A DNA stretch of 64,000 nucleotides from Trichoplax sp. H2 (taxonomy: Eukaryota; Placozoa; Uniplacotomia; Trichoplacea), in assembly GCA_003344405.1 (NCBI GenBank), contig NOWV01000018.1, positions 186,001-250,000 on the forward strand. The letters run 5' to 3'. Positions 11,625-25,183 of this stretch are shown here, piece by piece; positions within the stretch are counted from its first letter, which is position 1; the number at the start of each line of letters is the position of its first letter. Both the position numbers and the translations under genes were made by a program. The notes beneath the pieces are model-generated. The model had not been told where the DNA came from. It saw only the letters and a program-made list of their open reading frames with translations, and did no database searches.

Positions 11625-12352
11625 TTACGATATCAACATAAACTTTCGAGAAAGCAAAACAGCCCAACCTTCATAAGCCTCCTTATGTTGACTTGCAATT
11701 TTTCGCTTAAGTATTCTATATTATAAATTGTTTCAATTTTAATCATTCACACTACGTGTAAAATGTCGCCCAATGCAAAGACTACTATATCAAAATTGGT
11801 TAGCTAAAAATATAATTATAATTCACCTAATTCTCTTAAATACATTATCAAGATCCTTTTTCATTTCTATAATTAAGTTGGTATGTTCTCTAAATTTCGG
11901 TAAGAAATCTTCGTACTGTCTTTTACCGACACGATTAAAGTTTTCGATCACCGCATTAGCTCTTTCGACACGACTTATCCTATCCATTAGACATAATAAA
12001 ATATAATAATAAGGATTTTAATAGGCATAAGACAATATATTAAACTGCTTTAAGCTGTATGAACTAATATGATTACTGCTGATATTGGCAAGGATAAATG
12101 CATAAGCTGCCTTTAAAATGGCATTTCAAATTGAACACATTACATGTCACGTTGTATCTTGATCGCTGAATCAACATCATCCTTGTCGAGAATATTGACA
12201 ACACTGCGACAGAATATTTCAGAGGCAGATGAATCATTCAAGTCTTGATCTTTTGGAGGCACTTCCGTTGAGCTTGTCGAGGCAAAGAGCGATGGGAACG
12301 AAGATGATAATTCCTTCACTTCGCCATCGCCTTGATCTTCAGCATCTGCCAT
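11625..12352 (-). CDS. KXD1: KxDL motif-containing protein 1, BORC subunit
   Basis: KXD1 is a small coiled-coil subunit of the BORC complex, which positions lysosomes through ARL8; it is also linked to BLOC-1. Three exons, 12352-12144, 11979-11827 and 11715-11625, join in phase to about 150 residues. The family core is clear: FCRSVVNILDKDDVDSAIKIQRDM, ERANAVIENF, EDFLPKFREHTNLIIEMKKDLDNVFKRIR, which contains the signature K-x-D-L, then LKRKIASQHKEAYEGW. The acidic, Ser-rich first 45 residues are not conserved. It is shorter than human KXD1 (176) because the C-terminal Ser/Thr-rich tail is missing. A spliced leader exon may lie upstream (next entry). Confidence 0.9.
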
Positions 12353-12500
12353 TCTGTTGTAAGATTACTGAAAGGAATTAATTAATTATTAGAGCAGCAC
12401 TATTGATTGAGTTGATTTACATGATACATGGTGATCAATGAAATATATACATTCCATAAAAAAAACACGTGAATATTGAATGTTTTGTGGGCTTGATTAC

Positions 12501-12638
12501 TTGCATTGGCGTTATACGCGTACGTCTATCATTTGGCTCAGAATTCAAATCAAATGCTCCTAAACCACTATCATCATCATGATTACTGCATACGATATGT
12601 ACTAGTAGTATGGTCAATAAAAGACTTTGTCGAATCAT
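12501..12638 (-). CDS. signal-peptide-like 46-codon ORF upstream of KXD1
   Basis: ATG at 12638 opens MIRQSLLLTILLVHIVCSNHDDDSG, a textbook signal peptide followed by a short acidic segment ending in RRTRITPMQ, and the exon ends at a CAA|GTAATC donor. The next good acceptor on this strand (TTTCAG at 12368-12373) leads into the sequence TAA...ATG that starts KXD1, so splicing would stop the peptide immediately, 15 bases before the KXD1 start. It could be the first exon of a small secreted protein, an upstream ORF in the KXD1 leader, or chance. I do not recognise the peptide. A decayed copy lies at 12784-12955. Confidence 0.35.
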
Positions 12639-12955
12639 GATCCAATCTGTTATTAATCATATATAAGTTGGCGCTATACAGTACGTATATTTAAGCCTCT
12701 TGTCAATTAGATGTATAAACCGATTTCGATCATCATCAATGTTGAAGCATGCTTACTTATAGGTAAATGTACTTCCGATATTGTGACTACTGCATACAAT
12801 ATATGCATGTGCTACGTTCAATAAAGCCTTTATGCTACGACGATCCAATCTGCTATTAATCGTATACGCATAAGTTGGCGGTATACCTGTGTTTCATTAG
12901 CCTCCTTTCAATTACATCTGGAAGACGATTTGGATCATCGCCAATGTTGATGTGT
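12581..12955. repeat. diverged tandem duplication, about 170 bp, two copies
   Basis: 12581-12750 and 12784-12955 align along their length, sharing ATCCAATCTG, ATAAGTTGGCG and CAATGTTGA blocks, with an offset of about 203 bases. The first copy contains the start of the signal-peptide-like ORF and its upstream DNA; in the second copy the ATG and frame are lost. Confidence 0.7.
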
Positions 12956-15900
12956 ACAGTATATACCAAGAATAGCAAATATATTTGCTACATCGCTTGT
13001 TCTACCGTAGAATGGAGGATTCCCTATCTAAGTTTACTTTCTCTTATCTTATAATGAAGGAGTCATTTATACAAGCGAAAGCCGTCGATTGTTGAATGAA
13101 TAACCGAGTAGCACTATCCGATTCTACCCTTTCAACGCTACTAGGCATCGATGATGTCATCGAACATTTCAGGTGAAAGTTTGTCCCCTGTACACGTTTA
13201 CAGTAGGTGTTTGAAGGACATATTCTTTTAAAGTTAGGTTAATTCTATTCTACGTTCTATAAGATAATTTTATCTGTGTGTCTGTGTGTGTATTTATGCA
13301 GTAGTTGTTTCGACTCCTTTCATGTTGAAGATGATAAAGTTAGCGTGCATAACGAGCATACTGCAAATTAGCTTTGACCAATAATAATAATAATATTAAT
13401 GGAACTGGTAGTTGTTAACGAAGCACAAGATGGCCTAGACCAGTATGAAACTCACCCTAAACTCTACGATAAGATTTGTACTTTTTAAAAAGACGCCATC
13501 ATGGAAAGGATTCACACTTTCTTTAGCCTTCTGTAACCACTGTTGACTCAAAATGATCAGCACCAGGTAGAGATGATTGTAGGACTACCGCAACGGTGAG
13601 TTTGCTGCAGCGTTTTGCTTGCAATACAGTACTGTACACTGTACACTGTACATTGTACAAGTGGTTCATGGCCGTGCCCAGTCTTCGACAGGACTACTCG
13701 AAATACAGTACAGTATACCTCGCAGTGGCCCATGGCATTCTGCATTTGAGTCCGGTACGCTTAGTACTGTATACTGTAGATCGAAACACATGTGCGCTTG
13801 TGCAGAATCGCATTGTTGGTATTTTTGTAATTAGTTTGTTTTGATTTTGTTAATACTATCAAAATCCAGTGTTATTCTGCAAATTCCTCATGGAAAAATT
13901 GATATTTTGACTACGGAAAGCTTAGCCGAAGCAGTTATGCAAAGGTCTTTGCGATGGTCTCTGCTCAAGTCTTCACATGTGAATGTATATGGTCATGGAC
14001 TCTTTTAAGTTGCCCATAGTACCGTATAGCTGTTACTAACAATGAGTAACAACCATCGCGGCGCGGCGTACAGCAATATTATTTTCGTGAAAGATATTTG
14101 AATAAAAGTATAAATGAAATATATTGCTATCGATACCACCATTTCTACTCGTATACATACAGTTAACTCAAAGGTTAGATGCCGCCAGTATAATCTACTC
14201 CATTAGCCTGCTCGTTTTAGCTATATTTTTCTCCACTTCAAGTATCTAAAACGCTATACACAGGGCTGTAGTGTACTGTGTACTATACACTTTTCTCTTG
14301 CCGCACTGGTCTGAAGAAGACCTCGACTCATCACGCTTGGGCGGACAGACATTTTCAGCCCCATCTCGTCATAATATTGTGACAAATACTTCGTTATGGC
14401 ACTACTTTAGTATGCAAACGGTCGATTTTGAATTGACTGATGTCTTCTTAATTTAGTAATAGGTCTTCTTTTAGTTGTTCATGGCCGTCACTGCACGGTA
14501 GACTTGGCCAGTTGATGACAAATTCTTACAAGACTTTTTAGCTGAATTTGTCGGACCGATGGATTCCACTGAACACTTCTATATAAAAAAATTTCCCAAT
14601 GAACTCCATCTTGAGTAGTGTGAATACATTATTATAACAGTTTCAGCTAAGTATTTTAAGAACCTTTCATAAGCTGGCGGATCTACTTTACAGTAGTATC
14701 ACTACCATAGAGTTTCTCTTCTAACTCGATGGCAAGGCCTGGAATGAAGAACAGGCACTTCTAGCGACTTGTGTCAAAAAATTTTAACAGTCCACGCTAC
14801 GACTTAGATTGGACGCCTGTAAAATCTTGTACCCCCCAACACTCGTAAATCAGCTGCAAATAAGATACAAGTTTTCCGTACGATAATAACGATATAGTCA
14901 TTCATGTTGTCTTAGAGATACAACGATAATGTTATCAAGAAAGAGAGGCGATACCTACTCACTGCTCAGTATCTATAAATTAGCATTGGCAATTTAAATT
15001 AAATGAGATTTTCAACCATAAATTAGAGCAAGCCACGCAAGGATTAAGATAGAATGATAGTTAATTAGATTGAGTGATTAATCGATAATATTATGGTATA
15101 ACCGAATAGAATACGGTAGTATAAGGTGACCAGTGAGACTAAAGTAAATTGCTTACCCTTATTTCTATATTTTTGATACTTCAATAATTAATTGATGTAC
15201 TAAGTTATTGGTATATTATATGAATAGACGAGAAAACTTCACATCCACAGTCATTTTTATACATTGCTTAAAATGATTAAACAAAATATGTTACTGCTTG
15301 TATACCCATACTTGATATATTTATGTTTTAATATGCACAGATATTAGTCATACTACTTGTCATTCATTCAAGTGTCAGCAATCTGTTGTAATGGTTAAAT
15401 ACTACTAATTAATTCCGTTGAAGTTATCGTGTGACAGTTCTTGCAACTCCATGATAATAGTTAGCATTCCATTAATATAGATTGTGCAACTGTCTAATTA
15501 TAGTTATCTACTACTTCCCGTATCTTTATACGACGATCTACTGCAAAGATTTCACGATGTTTGTATCATAGTGCACGAATGTTTTCTTTTTTAAACTGTC
15601 TCATTGATTACGAGGATTAAGTGCAATTAATGTATCGTTGGAAGAAAATAAATGCCTTGATAATAAGCGAAAGAGTAAAATGCTGATCGATAAAAATACT
15701 AATAGTAGCTATGCATGATTTTATATATCGGTAATATTAGATTCTCTAACTATTACAGCGAGTATTGGTAATGGAAGATTAAAATCCATTTCGTTTTACA
15801 TTTGTATAGACGCAAGATATAATCTCATATTTGTTTAGTAAATGGCCTAGAGAGTTGAAGAGTTTTACAGGTCTAGTTAATAAGTAACCTGCAATTAATT

Positions 15901-16323
15901 TACACATGATCAACGAAAATCATAGACCGATCGGATGATCTGAATAAGCAAAACAATTTCACCTATACCGCAATAGTAACCGTTCCGATAGAAAAGAATT
16001 ATTATTAACACTGATAACTCTATTCTACTTGATGGCCGCTATTAGCTGTAATCTCACAATCGCAAGGATAGACGGGATAGTAATTTTATTACAATTACCC
16101 CACATCGAGCTGCTTAAGCTAGAATAAACATGTCATCATACCTTCAGTACATCGATGAAAGATTGAATAAATAGATGCAATTAAAAGCATACCGAAGACA
16201 ATCATTTTATAGTGTCTGCCTCTGCTAGAGTGGGTATACAGTATCTCCGATTTTATCTAGTTTTGAAGATTGGATTGTTAAGAAATTTCTAATTTTATCC
16301 ACTTATTTTACATCATCTTTATA
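12956..16323. other. gene-poor interval between KXD1 and alkaline phosphatase 1
   Basis: No coding exon could be supported. It holds a short GT-rich run at about 13270-13295, an (AAT)n run at about 13379-13397, palindrome cluster B, and otherwise unremarkable AT-rich DNA. The final few hundred bases before 16324 must contain the promoter of the first alkaline phosphatase, but I recognise no specific element. Confidence 0.5.
13620..13785. repeat. TACAGTAC palindrome cluster B (small)
   Basis: ACAGTACTGTACACTGTACAC-type units at about 13626-13662, with further ACAGTACAGTATAC at about 13703-13718 and TACTGTATACTGTAG at about 13763-13778. These are the same units as clusters A and C but sparser. 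ORFs crossing it on both strands are repeat artefacts. Confidence 0.7.
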
Positions 16324-18804
16324 ATGAGGTTAATAACGTCTCTGATTTTTGGCATTATCGCCTTGTCCTTTACCTCAGCTCAACGTAAGTAAAATAAAAT
16401 GGTTAAAACTACTTCCATCATTGTATCTCTAGCAATAATGGCGATCAGTTTTTGTAAAATATCTATCATTTTATTTTTAGCATTCTTAATTCCCAGACTG
16501 TTATTAATCATTCTATAGCGAATTACAGGTTTTATACTATCGAGAAGTAATTATCTACATTCACCTATAACGATGATATGAAGCTCATTTTTTCTATCTC
16601 TATTTTGTAAAATGTAGTAATCAGTAAGCTCGATTAATGTCCAGAAACGCCTCTTACCTAGCCCTTATGATAAATAAATAAATGCTCGTTTTGAAAAATC
16701 CTCGTTGCAAAGTCATTTTCTTTTAGGGCTTAATTCTTGCCATCGCGTATAATACATTATATTGACAAAAAAATAGTACTATAGAATGTGTCCTTAAATA
16801 TTACCGTTCTATTTTATAATGAATAGTTCCACATTGATTTTTCGTGACCTGATTGATCAATTTCGTAAATGCAACTTGTTCAGTTACTCGATAGACTACT
16901 CCGTAAATAATTCATTAAAAAATATCTGTGTTCTTCCGATGTTCTATCATTTACAGATACTAAAATACCTAACTCTCAAACCATTTTCATATAATTTTGA
17001 CATCAAGTGTCTAAAAAACAGCTACAAGATAAATGGTTTGTCGAAGGTCAAGCTCGTATGAACGGATATTCGAAAACTAAACTGTTAGACACAGGCGGAA
17101 AGAGGGTTATTTTAGCCATTGGCGATGGAATGAGTCTAACAACTGTGACTACAGCTCGAATCTTGCAAGGACAACAAAAAGGTAAAACTGGCGAGGAGGA
17201 GCAACTAAGCTGGGAAAAATTTCCATTTACTGGATTATCCAAGACGTACAACGTTGACTACCAAGTAGGAGATGTGATCATTTCAGAACTTTATAACAGG
17301 CTATTACTCCTTTCTAAATTTATAATTTTATAGCAGTAACTATTTCTATGTATCCTGCAATATCTTACACTACACGACTTGTACTTTAAACCGTCTAATT
17401 CAGTTCAAATGAAAGCTTAATTTATCCAAGTTACCCCTTCAGGCTAAAAGTTTCTTGAAAATTTTGTAGCGTATCTTGTAACATCGATTCATCTGGGCTA
17501 GTAGTCGTTGGACTGGACCTTTAAAAAGTTCTAATCTATTTATCATTTAGGTTCCAGATTCTGCAGGAACAGCGACAGCATTCTTATGTGGCGTTAAAAC
17601 TGATGCTGGTATAATCGGTTTAGATGAAAATTCAGTGCGTGGTGATTGTGCCGCTTCAAAAGGTACTGAAGTAGGATCAATTTTAAAATTGGCAAAACAA
17701 GCTGGGTTATCCGTCGGAATTGTAGTTACAGCTCGGATTACTCATGCTACGCCATCATCGTCCTATGCTCATTGCCCAGAACGTAATTGGGAAGGATCCG
17801 TGCCATCTCTCGCAGAACAACAAGGTTGCATTGATATTGCACAACAATTCATTAACTTTCAAAAAGAACATGGCGGTATCAGTGTTGCCTTAGGCGGAGG
17901 TAGAAGAAATTTTATTCCTAACACTCAAAATGATGTTGAATATCCTAACACCAAAGGCAGACGTGTCGATGGCAAAGATTTAATCCAAGAATGGAAAAAT
18001 CTGCAATTACAAAATTCAGCTTACGTATGGAATTTATCTGATTTTAATGCAATCGATCCTAAAAAAACGGACCATCTCTTTGGACTTTTTGAACCCAGTC
18101 ATATGCAGTATGAATCGGCTAGGAATAAAGGCCCTAGTGGTGAACCTTCAATATCAGAAATGACAAGGAAAGCTATCCAAATATTAGAAAGAAATCCCAA
18201 GGGTTACTTTCTATTAATTGAAAGTGGTCGAATTGATCATGGACACCATGAAGGCAGCGCTTATAAAGCTCTTACTGAAGCAGTAGCTCTGGCTCAAGCC
18301 GTTGAAACAGCAGATAAATTGACAAACGAAAATGAAACATTAATTATAGTTACATCTGATCATGGACATACTATGTCTATGAGCGGATATCCTAAACGTG
18401 GTAATCCTATTTTTGGCTTAACTGGAGCACTGGGTAACTATGGTAAACCATCCTTAACTCTCAATTATGCCAACGGTCCAGGCGCATGGAAAGATGGCGA
18501 TCCACGACCTAACTTAACAGGCGTCGATACCGCTCATCCTAAATTTTTACAACAAGCAATCACTAAACTAAATTCTGAAACACACGATGGAACTGATGTA
18601 GCTATCTACGCTAGAGGTCCATTTTCTCATCTTTACGTTGGCGTTGTCGAACAAAACTATATCTTTCATCCTATGGCTAAAGCATTATGCTTAGATCCAT
18701 CCAAAGCTGGACAACAAACATGTTCTAATTCAGCTCATGGGGTAAATGTCAGCATCTTGGCTTTATTGACTACATTAATGGCGATCGTATTACAGTTTAT
18801 TTGA
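16324..18804 (+). CDS. Alkaline phosphatase 1, secreted GPI-anchored type
   Basis: A Zn2+/Mg2+ phosphomonoesterase of the outer cell surface. Three exons, 16324-16384, 17008-17264 and 17551-18804, join in phase to 523 residues. A signal peptide (MRLITSLIFGIIALSFTSAQ) forms exon 1. Then come VILAIGDGMSL (metal-binding Asp), VPDSAGTATAF (nucleophilic Ser at the start of exon 3), TARITHATP, ESGRIDHGHHEGSAY (Mg and Zn ligands), TSDHGHTMSM and ETHDGTDVAIYARGPFSH (last Zn His), so all metal ligands I can place are present. A hydrophobic tail after SNSAHG is a typical GPI-anchor signal. It is the first of three tandem paralogues and closest in exon plan to the second. The specific substrate cannot be read from sequence. 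Confidence 0.95.
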
Positions 18805-20640
18805 TTTGGATGGCTTTCTATGTATAACAATGTATGATCAGTCAAAGTATTATCCGAAATTGATAAAATGAGTATATTTTCTCCAATTTTAGCTTATTCA
18901 ATTTTAATCTAAGCTTACCATAGCAATATAAAAACGATGATAGAGTTTTGTGGTTTAAATCATAATACTGCATTAAGTGATATGTATTAGCTCATTCTTA
19001 TTATTCAGAGTGTTTTTAATCAGATTCCGTTTTGTCATTTTTTTTTAAGTCCCTGTTTCAAAAAATCTTTTTTTAAACATTAAATTACCAAAAATAAAAT
19101 TACTTGCTTCTTTAAAAATTTCTTCATTTAAAGGACTGAATTGATTATATTATAATTGCTGCTCGGTAATAAAGTCCACATGCTTCAAGATAAATAAATA
19201 ATTCACGAACATCCACATCGCACCCAAGATCATGAAAAGTACAGTTCAACATATGTAAATTTAACATTGATTATTAAATATTCATTATTGGTAATAACAA
19301 CATACGAAAGTATGCTGCTGGTAGCATAATTTTTTAGCCAATCCGCAAAATTAGAACTAAATATGAGAACTGTACTGTATAAAATAACAACAGTGTAATA
19401 GAGGCACATGGGCAAAAAAATGATTCATTGATCAAGCGAAGAAAATTTTTAAGCCAATATTTTGCTGAGTATTGCTATCTGAAAAGGAATTGGCTGACAA
19501 CGAAAATTAGCAGATGAAAGAAAGGGTCAAGAGTAAAGAGTCTAGTTCTAGGTTGCAACCCATAAGCTAGCTTTCAATATTTTGTAGAACCAACAAACAG
19601 TTACTACTACTGTAGTAACGATCAAAATAACGAGCAGTACAAAATATCTTTCAATGCGCGAGCGATATCAATTTTACCAACATTTACTTATACCACCTGA
19701 GGCTTTAAAATTTTAGAATCTGAGATTAGAATCTTAAATATAAAATAATACGGTAACTATCCTAAAATAGATTTTGTGCTATTAACTGGCCGTAAAATTA
19801 TTTTCTTCCTCCTAACATACTGTATGCGTATGTATCAAAGTCCATACAATTTTTCCTATTTACAGTACTTCAATGTAGGCACCTTACTGTGTATCAATTA
19901 ATAAGAGTAAGACACCCGTTCAAATTGATAACTTTAAGAGATAAACGTTCAGTATCTACTAAATATAAATTAATAATCCTTAAAGAATCTTAAAATTCAT
20001 TCAGTTTCTTCGGATTCTATTTAGCAACTTACAAAATTTCATTTATATCGCCCCAACTAAATCTTTATGCACTGGCTAATCATAAATAGAGCTTCTTGAA
20101 ACCATATAGAGCATCTATTTAATAAATACCGTACCTTTTACATCATCTAGTAGATATAGTAATGTTACTTGTTTGTATACTTCTTAGTCATAAATTAATT
20201 TTCTTCTTTCTAGTAGCTTAAAATAAAGCTTTATAATAGAAACGAGTGAAATATTTAGGGTCAGTATGTTGAATTCTGTCATAAACTTCACTATTTTACG
20301 ACAGTATTGGTACCTACTACATTAATATGAATTATAGGAAATGATGAGTTTTAAGCATATTGTATTTATATACAATTTGAGTGCGGATACATAGTAACTA
20401 TTGTAGCGATAGGTAAACTATTCATATTTAGAATTGGGAAAAGGCCATCTAATTAAAGTACAATCTAAGTTATACAAACTTATATTTACTCAGACTATCA
20501 TCGCAAAAAGAGTTCTAGGCTGTCCATTGCAATTGGCGAAAAGAAAGAAATGACGAGACCGTTGGAGAATTCAAGATTTAAGATTACTCATCACAACGGC
20601 ATTAATTACATTGTACGTATACTAAATATACGGGCATTCA

Positions 20641-20904
20641 CTAGGACTGCAAAAATTAGAAGTATTCTTCTCCCTTTATTAAAATATATGATTTGTATGA
20701 CATGAACCCTTCCTTAAGGTCATTAACTACATGGAAATGATGCACCCCAATTTTCTAGTTATTATATCAGTATTTACCAGGACTGCAAGAATCAAAAGTA
20801 TTCCTCTCCCTTTATTAAAATGTATGATTTGTATGACATGAACCCTTCTTCAAGGTAATTAACTACGGTGAAAATGATGCACGTCAATTCTCTAGTTATT
20901 GATA
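20641..20904. repeat. tandem duplication, two copies of about 127 bp
   Basis: 20641-20766 and 20777-20904 share long blocks such as TATGATTTGTATGACATGAA and CTCCCTTTATTAAAAT, with a period of 136 bases and roughly 85-90 per cent identity by eye. No ORF is conserved between them, so the duplication is probably non-coding. Confidence 0.85.
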
Positions 20905-21589
20905 TAGTGGACTTTTGCATATTAATTATATCACCAGCTCTGAACCATCCACAGAATGTGGTCATTTTTGGTCGGTCCAGGACTTTAGCTTTGGTAGAAA
21001 CTTACTGACATGACCATAAATCCCAAGCTTTTTATATAAGATGATTGAAACTAATGATCATGATATTGTGATCCTTTCTGTAGAGATGATTAGTGTAAAT
21101 GTGCTAAAAGTACCATGAATTCTCTGTGTAATTCTTCATTTACATATTGACGCAAGAGTTCCAGGAAGTACCCGTATGCAAAGACATCCCGGATATTGCA
21201 GCGTTTATTAAGATAACAAAATGGGTGTATGAATTGGTGAGAAAACAGCCCATGACCCAAAACCTTGACAGTTATGTTGTATCGTTATGAATAAGGAAAT
21301 AAACCTAAGAGCAATTAGAGGACATCATGAATTATTTTATTGTTTCGTGTAGGTTTTTTTGAAAAATTATATATTAGGATATCATCCAGTTAAAGCTAAG
21401 AATAGGCTTGGTTTCGAGGTGGCTATTTTAATTAAATTGGGGTCTATTATGAATTAATTCATGAAATTTAAATACAAAGCGATATACCCATCTATTGTCA
21501 TTTAATAAGTGTCTCAATCTATCTATCATTTATCTACTCGTGTATACTAATTGCTTTATAAACCCAATCGAAAAAAGGTATAAATGCAA

Positions 21590-21925
21590 TGTATTGCATC
21601 TTATATACACCCATCATAAAACCAACAATGTTTGAGTTCATCTTTCAATTGCATACAGATTGATTACTATGGTTAGTCTGATTGAGTGGAAAAATAAACT
21701 TAACACGCGTAAAAGCGTACATACGAGTACACGAGTTCGTATAAGTACGGTATATGCCTATCAAAATCCAATAACGTTGCAGTCAAATCTGTTATTTACC
21801 TACAGATTAACGGCTATAGTAAGCGAAAAAAAATAGGTTTAAAGGCAATATAATCCACATACCTATCAAAATCTAACAATGTTTGTAACCAATCTATCGT
21901 TTACTTACAGATTGATTGTTAGATA
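21590..21925. repeat. degenerate repeats, about three copies
   Basis: Segments ending in ACAGATTGATTACTAT (21655), ACAGATTAACGGCTAT (21802) and ACAGATTGATTGTTAG (21907) are each preceded by CATCA/TATCAAAA, then CAATGTTTG- or AACGTTGC-like blocks. Spacing is irregular (147 and 105 bases), so this is an old, eroded tandem array. Confidence 0.55.
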
Positions 21926-24900
21926 AATTTAATGACGACAAAAATTCTTAAAGTTAGATATTACTAAATGCCTAAAGAAAAAGTTAATAAGCCCCATGCC
22001 ATGTTCATGAAAAGAGTTTAGGACATAATTTCATCAAAATTGAAAAATTTTACATTCCATCTATCCTGTAACTAATGTATATTTTTGGTGGTAGATTTGT
22101 ATTGTAGTAGTTATCAATTACAACTTTTAGATTGGCTGGAAATTGAATAGGGGGGCTGATAAAATTGCAAGACATACCTAATACAGAAAATGGATGAAAG
22201 CGCATACATTTCTCTTTTGTATAATCTATCACCTAACTGATGCTTATATGGATGAAAAAGTTAAGTTAAATACCTAATTAATTTAAACCAAGGTATTCTC
22301 TACATGCGCATAATTTATAGTTACCGGTAAATGGAGCCAACGGAAGGGTAATCTTATCACACAGGGTTTTTCAAAAAACTTAAATGAAGGGAACTCAAAT
22401 TTACGAGTTTTATCGTATCATAATTCACAGTGTAAACACAACATTCGCCTAATGTAAGTAAGCAAAGTATGAAACATTGTCTCACTTTAACTACTAAAGT
22501 AATAAAATATCTTGCCGATATAGGTATTTTTAATCCGATAATTTTGTTTACAAAATCACAGGATGTAGAGAAATGTCATTGTCAACGCGTTAAATTGAGG
22601 TTCATCCTGTGTAAAGCATAGGTTTAATGTGATATATAGTTTAACAACTTAGAGCAATGACAGAATAAAGCAAATACGCGTATATACAGTAAAGCAGTTG
22701 GGACACTACCTTGTAAGCTTTACAAGCACGGAAATAAGTATAATATCTTATTAGTGGCTATGCTGAATCGAAATAATTTAATAAAACGTCAATCACTCAC
22801 AATGTTGGCTAACATCCATCAATAAGCGAATAATTGCACGAATTTACCATATCCATTCCAATAATGCACAGTAGTACCTCAATGTTTGTCCCTACATTAA
22901 ATTGATTTCACGGCGTAAATGAATAAATTAGACTAAGAAAATTCTGACAATTATTGGCAACAAGATTTAGACCAACGCCGATGAAATACTACACTGAGGT
23001 TAAATTTCAAGTAAGTTTTTCTATTTATATGCAATACTCGGAGGAACATCGTAATTTTAGTATCAGGCTGACTTCCTATCTTATTGCAATACAGTAAATA
23101 ATTGTAATAGTACAAAATGAATTAATTCCATTTAAAGATTGGTGTCGATTATTTTAGATACGCTCGTAACATAATCAAGGAAAGATACAGCGAAGGTGAA
23201 AGCCATTCGATTTTCTTCATGAATTAAGATTTATATCAAGAATTATTATTCATCATGATTTTAATCATTAGAGTAATAAAATGATATATCTATTTCCATT
23301 CCTACCTGAAAAAGCCGCAAAAGTGGGTAATTTATTCTCACTCATTTGTAATATCAAGTATAGCGCAAATATTAAACTAAACTAAAACTATTTCCTTCTA
23401 GAACATTAATGATATAAGTATTATTTTAAAATTCATGGATTATCATCACGGTGTCTCTCGATTAGCTAAAAATAAGCTATACCATAATCAAATTAGTTAA
23501 TATTTTTATTTAATATATAGTAAACTACATTAGTACAGTATATTTTATTCCTATTCTGCTGGACTCCGGGATTTATGTTCTTGAAGATCCGCCTCTAAAG
23601 CCTGGTCAAGGTGATAGTATCATGCCACGACCATCCTATTCTTACTTAACCTTGATCTTAAGCCATCATTCGACATTGATTTATTGGGAATAATAATGAC
23701 TAAAACGTATACAATCACGTATTAGTTAGATCTAATAATATACTATAATTTTTGACATGATTCCATTACCGGCTCTAGAAATTTTTGTTATTTTTATAAT
23801 GTTACAATATTCAATAAAATAAAATATTCTGATAATTCTAGCGGGGAGTACTTCATCGGTTTTATGCGGTAGATACATCAACATTTCTTCAAGTTGAATA
23901 CATTGAATTAGTAAAATAAAATAAATAACAATGAATTTCTAAATTTTAAGTTTTCAACAAATGGTTACCGTTTTCATCGCTGTTAAAAAGTAATCTTTCT
24001 TAATGTATTTTGACCATTTTATTCAAGCCAATTGTGAATCATCCATGTTAAATACCTATATTTTTAAAAATCAGGTATCGTAGTCTATAATTATCTTGCC
24101 ACTATACAAGCTAAGTTTCTAATGTTCAGAAAGCCTATTCAATCAGGACAACTAGGCAGGGCATATTATATCCCTATGCAATATGTTCGAACTCAATCAT
24201 ACTGCAAATAATTAAAATTTAAGCATTTATCAATTCAGTCACTACTAAATGGTAATAATGCTTCGATAACAGGATCTTCATAGATAAACAGTATATTAAA
24301 TATTACTGATGATGGTATCAATTTTTATCTATCTGGAAACTATACTCACCTTTCAGTGTTCATACATTATGAACCTAAAGTGATAATCTTGGATGAAGAG
24401 ATATATGTAAAACAGTCTATGATATAATAATAATAACACCGATAGTATAAGCAATAATTTTACTTTTAAAGAAAGTGTACGCTTAGTCTTTGAACTCTTT
24501 ACCGGTCTGGTCCACACATGATATTAGTAAAATAGATAGAAAAATAATCTAAAGGGGATTATAGCACCTTAAAATGGATAGATTTTTAATAAAGCTTTAA
24601 TGAAACGAATTGACCTTCATAGTATCAAGATTTGAACTGATAATCATTTTACTATTGTTTCACAATGCAGAAAAAATCGTTTCAGATTTTTTAGTGACTA
24701 TCAACAAGGTAGACATATCATGGCTGTTTCCAGTAGTCTGGTGATTGTTAAGATTGTTTATACTTTGATAATCACGAGATTTCGGGGAAAGCTTCCACGT
24801 GTTCAGCATGATTTATAAATTTCAAGCCGTTTAACCAGTAAGAAAGAAGATTCGTAACCATGAGTTCGCCATAAGATCTGCATATAGCTGAGCTAGTCTT

Positions 24901-25183
24901 TTCATAACCTCCTGCATAGGCAAATTTTCTTGTTTATTTATTTTTTACTATGTCTGATGCGGAATATCCCACCTTTGCAGCACTTTTACCATACTTCGAA
25001 CCTTATTAACTGTGGATTAAAGCAACTTAACACCTATATATCACATTAGTTTATTAAATGTTCACTAATTTTATGAGCATATAAATACCGCCAACAATTG
25101 CTGTTCTTCCAATCCAGCTGGTAGATATTACACCGATTAACGTTATATCTCTTATCTAGTGGTTAGTCTCAAGAAACACTGAG

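Larger units (their letters stand above)
18805..25183. other. gene-poor spacer between alkaline phosphatases 1 and 2
   Basis: 6.4 kb with no supportable exon on either strand and no recognisable relic of a phosphatase exon. It contains two local tandem duplications (listed separately). Otherwise it is AT-rich DNA with scattered short ORFs lacking coding character. Confidence 0.5.

Noticed and set aside
13557-13844. Three overlapping ORFs near 13.6-13.8 kb
   Set aside because: They run through palindrome cluster B, on both strands, with no conserved residues or splice logic.
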